A stretch of DNA of 64,000 bases, taken from positions 1 to 64,000 of the forward strand of contig JAEKLF010000044.1 of the NCBI GenBank assembly GCA_019509985.1, read 5' to 3'. The notes beneath the pieces were generated by a model that saw nothing but the letters and a program-made list of their open reading frames with translations, did no database searches and was not told the origin of the DNA. The position numbers and the translations under genes were made by a program. Positions 41,922 through 52,439 of this stretch are shown here, piece after piece (position 1 is the stretch's first letter; each line of letters begins with the position of its first letter). The stretch comes from Burkholderiales bacterium. Lineage in GTDB: Bacteria > Pseudomonadota > Gammaproteobacteria > Burkholderiales > Burkholderiaceae_C.

Positions 41922-42661
41922 GCGGGTTCGGACTGGGGTTGCGGGGGCGGATCGGAGGGATCGGGATTGGGGAGTGCCGGCGTGCCATCGTCACCAAAGA
42001 GGCTCTGCGTCGGGGCAGGCTCCGCGGCGGGCACTTCGGTAGGCATTTCGGCAGGCGTTTCGGCAGGCGTTTCGGCTGGTATGCCGGTGGGCAGGTCGTC
42101 GGGAGCGTCCAGCAGCTGGCCTTGCAGGGCCTCGAAAGCCGGCGCCTCGCCGCTGACATCCAGCGCGGGCAGTTGCTCCAGGCTGGCCAGGCCGAGGTCG
42201 TCGAGAAAGGACTTGGTCGTCGCGTACAGCGCCGGGCGGCCTGGGGTCTCGCGGTGGCCGATGGCCTCGATCCAGCCGCGGTCCTCGAGCTGCTTGACGA
42301 TCTGGCTGGCGACGACGACGCCGCGGATGTCCTCGATGTCGCCACGCGTGACGGGCTGGCGGTAGGCAATGATGGCCAGCGTCTCCAGCACGGCCCGCGA
42401 GTAGCGCGGCGGCTTCTCGGGGTGCAGGCGGTCGAGGAATTCGCGCAGCTCGGGGCGGCTCTGGAAGCGCCAGCCCGAAGCCAGTGCCACCAGTTCCACG
42501 CCGCGACCGTCCCAGTCGCGGGTCAGTTCGTCGAGCAGGCTGCGCAACGTGTCGGCGCCGAGTTCGTCGGCGAACAGGCTGCGCAGCTCGCGCAGCGTCA
42601 GCGGTTGCGAGGCACAGATCAGCGCGGTCTCGAGGACGCGCTTGGCATCCTGGGTGTTCAT
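41918..42661 (-). CDS. scpB: Segregation and condensation protein B
   Basis: Kleisin-associated subunit of the Smc-ScpAB condensin. The ATG at 42661 gives 247 residues beginning [21 protein letters not shown], as in relatives; a GTG at 42760 would add 33 polar residues and cannot be excluded. Two winged-helix domains fill about residues 5-165 ([41 protein letters not shown]). The last ~70 residues are a Pro/Glu/Ala tail with short repeats ([16 protein letters not shown]). The 256-bp gap upstream (42662-42917) shows no gene. scpA is not in the window. Confidence 0.93.
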   Translation of the reverse strand: MNTQDAKRVLETALICASQPLTLRELRSLFADELGADTLRSLLDELTRDWDGRGVELVALASGWRFQSRPELREFLDRLHPEKPPRYSRAVLETLAIIAYRQPVTRGDIEDIRGVVVASQIVKQLEDRGWIEAIGHRETPGRPALYATTKSFLDDLGLASLEQLPALDVSGEAPAFEALQGQLLDAPDDLPTGIPAETPAETPAEMPTEVPAAEPAPTQSLFGDDGTPALPNPDPSDPPPQPQSEPA

Positions 42662-42917
42662 GAACTCAAACTTCGCACCCTCAATGGGCAGAGCTCTGGC
42701 GTTGGCCCCGGCCTGGACGCTGTGGTCGCGTTCGTCAGGCGGCTGGGGCGGGTTCTTCACCGGGCGCAGTCCCTGCCTTCAAACGGCGGGGTGCACCAGC
42801 GGGGTGGTTGGCGGTTTCCGGGGTGGACTGCAAATCCCGCGACGGGCTGCTGCGCCCCGTCTCATGAGGCCGGGCACGGTGCTCAGGTCCGACAACCTGG
42901 GGCGCATTGTAGCCCTG

Positions 42918-43916
42918 TCAATCGGGCAGTTCGCCGGCACCGGTCTGCGCCCACGCACCGGCGAGGTCGGCCGGCAGCGGCGCCCGCAGCGACAAGGCCT
43001 TGCCGGTGACGGGATGCACGAAGCCCAGCCGCGCCGCATGCAGGGCCTGGCGCGTCAGGCCCAGGGCCGGCGCGCCGCCGTAGAGGGTGTCGGCCAGCAG
43101 CGGATGGCCGCGGTGCATCAGGTGCACGCGGATCTGGTGGGTGCGGCCGCTGTGCAGCACGCAGTGCACGGCGCTGACCGCGCGGCCCTGCACCTCGCCA
43201 ACGCCGAGCGGGAAGACATCCGTGCGCGCCGGCTTGCCCAGGTTGGCGGGCGCGACGGCCATCTTCACGCGCGAAATCGGGTCGCGGCGCATCGCCTGCT
43301 CGACGGTGAAGGCCTCCTCGATGCGACCCCAGGCCAGGGCCAGGTATTCGCGATGCACCTCGCGCGCGGCGATCTGCCGCGTCAACGCCGTGACCGCTTC
43401 CAGCGTCTTGCCGACGACCATCACGCCGCTGGTGTCCTTGTCCAGCCGGTGCACGATGCCCGCGCGCGGCAACGTCGCCGCGGCCGGGTGATGGGCCAGC
43501 AGCCCGTTCATCAGCGTACCCGACCAGTTGCCCGCGGCAGGATGCACGACGAGGCCGGCCGGCTTGTTGACGACGAGCAGGTGCTCGTCCTCGAAGACAA
43601 AGTCCAGCACCATCGCCTCGGCGCGGAAGGCGCGGCTCTCGTCGGTCGGCAGCAGCTCGACGTCGACGCGCTGGCCGGCGCGCAGCTTGTGCGCGGCCTT
43701 CTCAAGCGGCTTGCCGTCCAGCGTCACGCAGCCGCGCTCGATCAGCGACTGCAGATGGTTGCGCGAGAACTCCGGCGCCAGGCGCGTCAGCCAGCGGTCC
43801 AGGCGTTCACCATGGCCGCTGGCATCGACTTCGGCACCGCGCCGCTCGGCGTCGCCACCGTCATCGGCTTCCTGCTCGAAGTCGTCCTGACCCCCCACCC
43901 TATACTCCGCGTCCAT
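42918..43916 (-). CDS. rluD: 23S rRNA pseudouridine(1911/1915/1917) synthase RluD
   Basis: 332 residues from the ATG at 43916, chosen because AAGGA sits just before it; the next upstream ATG (43961) lies within the bamD start codon and has no ribosome site. An acidic N-terminus is followed by an S4 domain (LDRWLTRLAPEFSRNHLQSLIERG) and the RluA-type catalytic domain with the active Asp in HRLDKDTSGVMVV. HSGRTHQIRVHLMHRGHPLLAD and ARLGFVHPVTGK complete it. Divergent from bamD, the same arrangement as in many proteobacteria. Confidence 0.95.
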   Translation of the reverse strand: MDAEYRVGGQDDFEQEADDGGDAERRGAEVDASGHGERLDRWLTRLAPEFSRNHLQSLIERGCVTLDGKPLEKAAHKLRAGQRVDVELLPTDESRAFRAEAMVLDFVFEDEHLLVVNKPAGLVVHPAAGNWSGTLMNGLLAHHPAAATLPRAGIVHRLDKDTSGVMVVGKTLEAVTALTRQIAAREVHREYLALAWGRIEEAFTVEQAMRRDPISRVKMAVAPANLGKPARTDVFPLGVGEVQGRAVSAVHCVLHSGRTHQIRVHLMHRGHPLLADTLYGGAPALGLTRQALHAARLGFVHPVTGKALSLRAPLPADLAGAWAQTGAGELPD

Positions 43917-43959
43917 TGTTCCTTGTGACCAGCCGGCAGCATCGCCGTCGACTTCAGAC

Positions 43960-44775
43960 ATGTTTGTTGAGAAATTCAAGGCCGGCCGCATCGTCGCCGG
44001 CGCTGTCCTGATGGCGTTCGCGCTTGGCATGAGCGGCTGCGGCTCTACGGCCAAGGAGGACCCAAATTCCCAGGCGGCGCTGGACAAATTGTATGCAGAC
44101 GCCAAAGACGACCTGAACTCGGGCAGCTATGACCGGGCGATCAAGTCGCTGGAGAAGATCGAGGGCCGCGCCGCCGGCACGACGATGGGCCAGCAGGCGA
44201 CGCTGGACCTGGCCTGGGCCTACTACAAGACGGCCGAGCGCGCCCAGGCGATCGCGACGCTGGACCGCTTCATCAAGCTCAACCCGTCCAGCCCGGCGAT
44301 GGACTACGCCCTCTACATGAAGGGCATCGTCAACTTCAACGAGGACTTGGGCCTGTTCGGCCGCCTGGCGAACCAGGACGTCGCCGAGCGCGACCAGCAG
44401 GCCTCGCGCGAAGCCGTGCTGGCTTTTCGCCAGCTCGTCGAGCAGTTCCCCGAGTCCAAGTACGCGGCCGACGCCAGCACGCGGCTGAACTTCATCACGA
44501 ACACGCTGGCGGCCTACGAGATCCACGTCGCCCGCTACTACTACAACCGCAAGGCCTATGTGGCCGCGGCGAACCGCGCGCAATCGGCGGTTGCCGAGTT
44601 CCAGTACGCGCCGGGCATCGAGGAAGCGCTCTTCATCATGGGCGAGAGCTACGACAAGCTCGGCCTCACGCAACTGCGCGACGACGCCCGCCGCGTGCTG
44701 GACAAGAACTTCCCCGACAGCGCCTACGCCAGCGGTGGCGCCGCGCGCAAGAAGCGTTGGTGGCAGCTCTGGTGA
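43960..44775 (+). CDS. bamD: Outer membrane assembly lipoprotein BamD
   Basis: Essential Bam complex lipoprotein (ComL). 271 residues with a lipobox MSGC (Cys27) after a signal peptide, then five TPR-like repeats (LYADAKDDLNSGSYDRAIKSLE; ATLDLAWAYYKTAERAQAIA; FRQLVEQFPESKYAADA). The Tyr-rich segment HVARYYYNRKAYVAAANR and the C-terminal KLGLTQLRDDARRVL are typical. A possible -10 (TATACT near 43901) precedes it but no good -35 is seen. Its stop codon directly abuts the dinG stop (TGATCA). Confidence 0.95.
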   Translation: MFVEKFKAGRIVAGAVLMAFALGMSGCGSTAKEDPNSQAALDKLYADAKDDLNSGSYDRAIKSLEKIEGRAAGTTMGQQATLDLAWAYYKTAERAQAIATLDRFIKLNPSSPAMDYALYMKGIVNFNEDLGLFGRLANQDVAERDQQASREAVLAFRQLVEQFPESKYAADASTRLNFITNTLAAYEIHVARYYYNRKAYVAAANRAQSAVAEFQYAPGIEEALFIMGESYDKLGLTQLRDDARRVLDKNFPDSAYASGGAARKKRWWQLW

Positions 44776-46869
44776 TCAGAGCAGTGCGGCGCGTGAGGCG
44801 CTGAGCGCCTCCAGCCAGGCCAGAGCCTCAGCCTCGTTGGCCACCGGCGTCATTGGCGGCAGTGCCGCGCGCAGGCGCCGGCCATAGTTCATGCCTGCCA
44901 TGCGCGGGTCGCACACCACCAGCAGGCCGCGGTCGGTCTCCGTGCGGATCAGGCGACCGGCCCCCTGCTTCAAGGCGATGGCCGCCTCGGCGACGAAATA
45001 CTCCGAGAACGCATTCCGTCCCTGGGATTCCAGGCGCTGCACGCGCGCCTCCACGAGCGGATCGTTCGGCGGCGGGAAGGGCAGCTTGTCGATCAGCACG
45101 CACTGCAGCGCATCGCCCGGCACGTCGATGCCCTCCCAGAAGCTGGCCGAGCCGACCAGCACCGCCGCCGGGTTGTCCAGGAAGCGCTGCAGCAGCACGC
45201 GCTTCGGCAGAGCGCCTTGCTGCAGCACGGCGATCGCATCGCCCGCCTCCTCGAAGCGTTCGCGCAGCGCGTCGGCCACGGTCTGCAGATTGCGCAGCGT
45301 GGTCGTCAGCACAAAGGTGCGGCCGCCAAGCGCCCGCGCCAGGCGCGAGGCCAGCAGCGCGACGCTGGTCGGATGGCCGGGCTCGCTGGGCTTGGGGAAG
45401 CCGCGCGGCACATACAGGCGCGCATGGCTCGGATAGTCGAAGGGGCTGCCGACGCGCAGCACCTCGGCCTCGGTCAGGCCGGCCGGCTCGGTGAACCAGG
45501 TCAGGCCCTCGTCGTCGCCGAGCGTGGCTGACGTGAACACCCAGGCCTTGGGCGGACCTTCGAGCTGCTGCTGCATGGCCTCGCGAATGTCCAATGGCGA
45601 CTCGACGAGGCGGGCCGCGTGCGGGCTGATGTCGATCCAGCGCACATCGCCGGGGTCCGGGTCGGCGGCAAAGGCCTTGGCCAGATCGCGCAACTGCTGG
45701 GCGCGCTCGCACAGGCGGGCGAAATCGGGCGCCGCCTCGCGCACGGCGGTCAGCGCTTCGAGCGCCTGCGTGGTGGCCTGCTCGACGCCCACGAGCGCCG
45801 CACCGAAGGCGGGCTGGCTGGCGCGTTCCTTCCAGCCCAGCTTGAGCGTGCCGCGCAGTTCGCGGCCTGCCGTGGCCAGCGGCCCGGCGGCGGCCAGGCG
45901 CAACTCGCGCGCGGCTTTCTCGACACCCGCGTGCAGGCCTTGCCAGTCGTGCACGCCGCGCGCATGGGCCAGGCCCTGGGCCAGCATGTCGCGCGCGAAG
46001 TCCAGCAGCGCCGCCGTGCCCAGCAGCGTGCCAAGGAACTGCACGCCGGCCTCGGCGAGCTGATGGGCCTCGTCAAAGATCGCGACCTCCACGCTGGGCA
46101 GCAGCTCGGCCACGCCGGTGTCGCGCAAGGTCACGTCGGCAAAGAACAGGTGATGGTTGACGACGACGACATCCGCTTCCATCGCCTCGCGCCGCGCCTT
46201 GACGACGTAACAGGCCTTCCAGTCCGGGCACTCCTGACCCAGGCAGTTTTCGCGACTGCTGCTGACGATGGGGATGATGGGCGAGCGCTCGTCCAGGCCG
46301 TCGATCTCGGCGAAGTCGCCGGTCGTCGTGCCCAGCGCCCAGCGCTCGATGCGGGCCAGCGACAGCGCCGTGCGCCGGTCCGGGAACTCGCCGGACACGC
46401 GCGCCTCCTTCATGCGGTGCAGGCAGAGGTAGCTGCTGCGGCCCTTCAGCAGCGCCAGGCGCACGGGCATCTGCAGCGCCTTCGTCAGCCGCGGCAGATC
46501 GCGCAGGAAGAGCTGGTCCTGCAGGCTTTTCGTTGCCGTGCTGATCAGCGCGCGGCTGCCGGCCAGCAGCGCGGGCACGAGGTACGCAAACGTCTTGCCG
46601 ACGCCGGTGCCGGCCTCGACGACCAGCGCCTGGCGCCGCGCCAGTGCGCGGGCCACCGCACGACTCATCTGCAACTGCTGCTCGCGCGGCTTGTAGCCGG
46701 GGTCCAGGCGCGCCAACGGGCCGTCCATGTCGAAGGCCGCGACGACGGCCTGTTCCAGCTCGTCGGCGGCGGGCGCGGCGGGTGGCGTCGCGCCGTCCAG
46801 GGCGTCCAGCCAGTCGTCGAGGTCAGCGTCGCCCTGCTGCACCGGCTCGGCGGTTTCAGGCGAGGTCAT
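44776..46869 (-). CDS. dinG: ATP-dependent DNA helicase DinG-type (XPD-like)
   Basis: 5'-3' superfamily 2 helicase with an iron-sulfur cluster that unwinds R-loops and other structures. The ATG at 46869 gives 697 residues. Walker A AGTGVGKT at 86-93, DEAH box in VAIFDEAHQL, four cluster cysteines (YLCLHR; NCLGQECPDWKAC), and C-terminal motifs GSASFWEGIDVPGD and KQGAGRLIRTETDRG. VVVVNHHLFFAD is motif Ib-like. YoaA and DinG cannot be cleanly told apart here. Starts inside the 3' end of the YdcH gene (14-nt overlap). Confidence 0.93.
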   Translation of the reverse strand: MTSPETAEPVQQGDADLDDWLDALDGATPPAAPAADELEQAVVAAFDMDGPLARLDPGYKPREQQLQMSRAVARALARRQALVVEAGTGVGKTFAYLVPALLAGSRALISTATKSLQDQLFLRDLPRLTKALQMPVRLALLKGRSSYLCLHRMKEARVSGEFPDRRTALSLARIERWALGTTTGDFAEIDGLDERSPIIPIVSSSRENCLGQECPDWKACYVVKARREAMEADVVVVNHHLFFADVTLRDTGVAELLPSVEVAIFDEAHQLAEAGVQFLGTLLGTAALLDFARDMLAQGLAHARGVHDWQGLHAGVEKAARELRLAAAGPLATAGRELRGTLKLGWKERASQPAFGAALVGVEQATTQALEALTAVREAAPDFARLCERAQQLRDLAKAFAADPDPGDVRWIDISPHAARLVESPLDIREAMQQQLEGPPKAWVFTSATLGDDEGLTWFTEPAGLTEAEVLRVGSPFDYPSHARLYVPRGFPKPSEPGHPTSVALLASRLARALGGRTFVLTTTLRNLQTVADALRERFEEAGDAIAVLQQGALPKRVLLQRFLDNPAAVLVGSASFWEGIDVPGDALQCVLIDKLPFPPPNDPLVEARVQRLESQGRNAFSEYFVAEAAIALKQGAGRLIRTETDRGLLVVCDPRMAGMNYGRRLRAALPPMTPVANEAEALAWLEALSASRAALL

Positions 46870-47059
46870 CGGGTTCGGTGTTGGCTTCGAGCCGGGCAAT
46901 GATGTCGCGCAGCACCAGGCGGCGCTTCTTGAGGCGCTGCAATGCCAATTCGTCCACGGGCGCCCGTTCAACCAGTCGGTCGATCATCGCGTTCAGGTCG
47001 GCATGCTCCATGCGCAACTCGATGAGCCGCCGCGGCAACGAGTGAAGTTGTTCATCCAT
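46856..47059 (-). CDS. YdcH family protein (DUF465)
   Basis: 67 residues beginning MDEQLHSLPRRLIELRMEHADLN and ending in an acidic tail; a single helical hairpin with the conserved LKKRRLVLRDIIARLEA motif. The family is short, helical and of unknown function (SlyX-like). It overlaps dinG by 14 nt and is probably expressed with it. Divergent from the PP2C gene, with a 62-bp gap containing TATAGT at 47109-47114. Confidence 0.85.
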   Translation of the reverse strand: MDEQLHSLPRRLIELRMEHADLNAMIDRLVERAPVDELALQRLKKRRLVLRDIIARLEANTEPDDLA

Positions 47060-47121
47060 CCGAGGGTTTATGGGGCGGGTTGCAGCGGGGCCTGAGCTCA
47101 CCGCCCAGTATAGTTTTCGGC

Positions 47122-47892
47122 ATGCCTTCCCCCACCGCCGTCGGATTCCGACTCACCGCCGCCACCGGCACCCATCGCGGTGACCGCGCCTACCAGCAGG
47201 ACCAGGTGGCCGTCATCGCGCACCCTCGCATCGAGGGTTGCATGATGGGCATCGTGGCCGACGGCATGGGCGGCAAGAGCGGCGGCCGCAAGGCGGCGGA
47301 CCAGGTCATCCTGACCGCGCAACAGCTCTTCGAACGCTATTCCCCAGGGGACGAATCACCGGCCGAGCTGCTCGGCCAGATCACGGCCGAGGCGCATCTG
47401 ATGATCAAGCTGACGGCCATCTCCGCCGAGGAGGAGCCGCACAGCACCATCGCCAGCTTCGTCATCACCAGCGACCGTTGCGTGCACTGGATCCACTCCG
47501 GCGATTCGCGCATCTACTGGTTTCGCGGCGCGCGGCTCGTCAAGCGCTCCATGGATCATTCCTACGTGCAGCGCCTCGTCGACGAAGGCCAGTTGACCGA
47601 GGCCGAGGCGAGCTCGCATCCGCAGAGCAATCTGCTGACGGCGTGCCTGGGCACCGTGCAGGACCCGACCTCGACGTCGGAGCGCTTCGAAGGCCTGGAA
47701 GTCGGCGACACGCTGATGTGCTGCAGCGACGGCCTGTGGCACTACTTCACCGCCCAGGAGCTGGGCAGCGTGCTCTACAGCCTGCCACCGCGCGAGGCGG
47801 CGGAGCTGCTCGTCAGCAAGGCACGCCAGCGCGCCCGTGGCGGCGGCGACAACCTGTCGGTCGCCATCGCCAAGCTCGAAAACCTCGACTGA
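47122..47892 (+). CDS. PP2C-family serine/threonine phosphatase
   Basis: 256 residues, a single PPM domain without membrane helix. Metal-binding Asp are D27 (AYQQDQVAV, an unusual form of the normal NED motif) and D47 (VADGMGGKSGG), plus Asp in CSDGLWHYF and GGGDNLSVAIAKL. HSGDSRIYWFRG and MDHSYVQRLVDEGQLT are standard. The cytoplasmic phosphatase presumably opposes a Hanks-type kinase, but none is encoded nearby, so its partner is unknown. Its stop abuts the stop of the next gene (TGATCA). Confidence 0.92.
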   Translation: MPSPTAVGFRLTAATGTHRGDRAYQQDQVAVIAHPRIEGCMMGIVADGMGGKSGGRKAADQVILTAQQLFERYSPGDESPAELLGQITAEAHLMIKLTAISAEEEPHSTIASFVITSDRCVHWIHSGDSRIYWFRGARLVKRSMDHSYVQRLVDEGQLTEAEASSHPQSNLLTACLGTVQDPTSTSERFEGLEVGDTLMCCSDGLWHYFTAQELGSVLYSLPPREAAELLVSKARQRARGGGDNLSVAIAKLENLD

Positions 47893-48480
47893 TCAGTTCA
47901 CGCCCGAGGCCGCGGGAAGCGGCAGCGGCGCCGCGGCCGGCTTGGTCCTAGCCTTCTCCTTGGCCTCGTGGTCGGCGATGCGCTTCTGCTGGCGTTGCTC
48001 TCGTGCCTGCGCCTGCGCGCGCCGCTTGGCCGCATCGCCTTCCGCCTTTTGCTCGGCCTGCCGGCGCGCGCGCTCGACGTCCTCGGGGCTGCGCGCTCGG
48101 ATGGGACGCGAGGCCGGCGCGGACGGTGGCAATGGCGTTGCGGCGATGAGCGCCTTCTCGCGGCGTTGGCCCTCGTCCTGAGCCGCACCGAGCTCGCGCT
48201 CGCGCACGCGCTCACGTTGGGCCACGGCACGGGCATTGCGCTCCTCGGCGGCCAGTTCGTTCTCGCGCCTCACCAGCGGCGCGAGCGCATCGTGGCGGCG
48301 CTGGCGCAGTTCGTCCAGGCAGGCGCTGACGCTGAAGCGCTGCTCGCACTCGGCCTTCTCCAGCGCGAAGCGCCGCTCCAGCGCGGCGCGCTGCGTGGCG
48401 ACTTCGGCGCGCGTGGCCGGCTGGATCGAAGGCGCCGAAGCGGCCGCGGCGGCGAGCAGGATCAGGAGGGCGGGGGTCAT
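47893..48480 (-). CDS. Secreted, highly charged coiled-coil protein of unknown function
   Basis: 195 residues. A signal peptide (about 1-16, TPALLILLAAAAASA) is followed by charged helix-forming sequence rich in Arg, Glu, Ala and Gln (about 25-110 and 130-180) and a Pro/Ala-rich end. Cys44 and Cys53 (ECEQRFSVSAC) may form a disulfide. I do not recognise a named family. One base separates its ATG from the zapE stop (TGACATG), so translation is probably coupled to zapE. Confidence 0.7.
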   Translation of the reverse strand: MTPALLILLAAAAASAPSIQPATRAEVATQRAALERRFALEKAECEQRFSVSACLDELRQRRHDALAPLVRRENELAAEERNARAVAQRERVRERELGAAQDEGQRREKALIAATPLPPSAPASRPIRARSPEDVERARRQAEQKAEGDAAKRRAQAQAREQRQQKRIADHEAKEKARTKPAAAPLPLPAASGVN

Positions 48481-48481
48481 G

Positions 48482-49582
48482 TCAGGTCAGCGAGGTGTCG
48501 ACTTCTCGACGCGCCAGCGCAAGGTACTCCGCCGAGCGCATCTCCTGCAAGCGTGACACCGTCCGCGGGAACTCGTGGGCCAGCGGTCCGTCGGTGTAGA
48601 GCTGCTCGGCCGGCACCGCCGCGGAGATGATGAGCTTGACGCGGCGGTCGTAGAGCACGTCCACCAGCCAGGTGAAGCGGCGCGCCTCGCTGGCCAGGCG
48701 CACCGGCATCTCGGGCACGTCGGACAGGATGACGGTGTGGAACTGGCTGGCCAGCTCCAGATAGTCGTTCTGCGAGCGCGGACCGCCACAAAGGGTTGCG
48801 AAATCGAACCAGACGACACCACCCGCGCGACGCCGGGCATAGATGGCGCGGTGCTCGATCATCAGCTTGCGGTCCTCGTCCTGGGCCTCGGCGAGCGACT
48901 CGAAGGCCTGGGTGAGCGCCGCCTCGGTGTGCTCGTTCAGCGGCGTCAGGTAGAGGTTCATGTCCTCCAGCGTGCGACGGCGGTAGTCGGTGCCGGCGTC
49001 GACGTTGATGACCTCGAGGTTGGCCTTCAGCAGCGCTATCGCCGGCAGGATGCGGTCGCGGTGCAGGCCATTGGGATACAGCTCGTCCGGATGGAAGTTG
49101 GACGTCGTGACGATGCTGACGCGGTTGCGGAACAGCGCGTCCAGCAGCCGGTGCAGGATCATCGCGTCGGTCACGTCGGCGACGTGGAACTCGTCGAAGC
49201 AGATCAGCCGAAAGCGCCGTGCAATGCGCTTGCCGAGTTCGTCCAGCGGGTCGGCGATGCCCTTGAGGTCCTGCAGCTCGCGGTGCACCTCGCGCATGAA
49301 CTCGTGGAAGTGCAGGCGTGTCTTGCGCGTCAACGGCACGGCCTGGAAGAAGCAGTCCATCAGGAAGCTCTTGCCGCGGCCCACGCCGCCGTACATGTAG
49401 ACGCCGCGCGGGATGGGCGGGCGCACCAGCAGCTTGGTCACGGCGTTGGCGCGGCGGGCCTTGTAGCTGGCCCATTCGTCCTGGCAGCGCTGCAGCGACG
49501 CGACGGCGCGCAGCTGCGCCTCGTCGGCCTGGTAGCCGCGCTCGGCGAGTGTTTGCTGGTAGAGCTCGCTAACTGACGGCAT
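48482..49582 (-). CDS. zapE: Cell division ATPase ZapE (AFG1 family)
   Basis: AAA-like ATPase that destabilises FtsZ rings; its mitochondrial relative AFG1/LACE1 acts in protein quality control. 366 residues. Walker A GGVGRGKS at 65-72, Walker B in LICFDEFHVADVTDAMIL, and the conserved SNFHPDELYPNGLHRDRILPA and FTWLVDVLYDRRVKLIISA segments. In many beta- and alphaproteobacteria it sits beside the 2-oxoglutarate dehydrogenase genes, as here, with a terminator in between. Confidence 0.95.
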   Translation of the reverse strand: MPSVSELYQQTLAERGYQADEAQLRAVASLQRCQDEWASYKARRANAVTKLLVRPPIPRGVYMYGGVGRGKSFLMDCFFQAVPLTRKTRLHFHEFMREVHRELQDLKGIADPLDELGKRIARRFRLICFDEFHVADVTDAMILHRLLDALFRNRVSIVTTSNFHPDELYPNGLHRDRILPAIALLKANLEVINVDAGTDYRRRTLEDMNLYLTPLNEHTEAALTQAFESLAEAQDEDRKLMIEHRAIYARRRAGGVVWFDFATLCGGPRSQNDYLELASQFHTVILSDVPEMPVRLASEARRFTWLVDVLYDRRVKLIISAAVPAEQLYTDGPLAHEFPRTVSRLQEMRSAEYLALARREVDTSLT

Positions 49583-49598
49583 ACGGGCTGGTCATGGA

Positions 49599-49630
49599 AG
49601 AAAAAGGGGCGACTGTCTGGCCGCCCCTTT
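49599..49630 (-). terminator. Rho-independent terminator of the odhA-odhB-lpd operon
   Basis: On the minus strand: AAAGGGGCG (49630-49622), a 10-nt loop, CGCCCCTTT (49611-49603), then TTTCT. It falls 18 nt past the lpd stop and just before zapE, so zapE needs its own promoter or read-through. Confidence 0.85.
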
Positions 49631-49647
49631 CATCACGCTTCGCGCGA

Positions 49648-51069
<1,422 letters not shown>

Positions 51070-51086
51070 GCTGATCGTTCCTTGGC

Positions 51087-52349
<1,263 letters not shown>

Positions 52350-52439
52350 GGTGGGAGGCTCCGTGTCTTCTATTTGGGTGTGATGTGGCGCAGGCGCGAA
52401 CGAACGCAGCGCCGGGACGGGCGCTGCGTTTGAGCGGTC

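Noticed and set aside
42020-42090. Repeated [12 protein letters not shown] codons suggested a tandem DNA repeat or CRISPR-like array
   Set aside because: Only a few short units inside the scpB frame, with no spacers and no cas genes.
42906-42922. TTGACA and TACAAT on the minus strand upstream of scpB
   Set aside because: Spacing of 5 bp is not that of a sigma-70 promoter.
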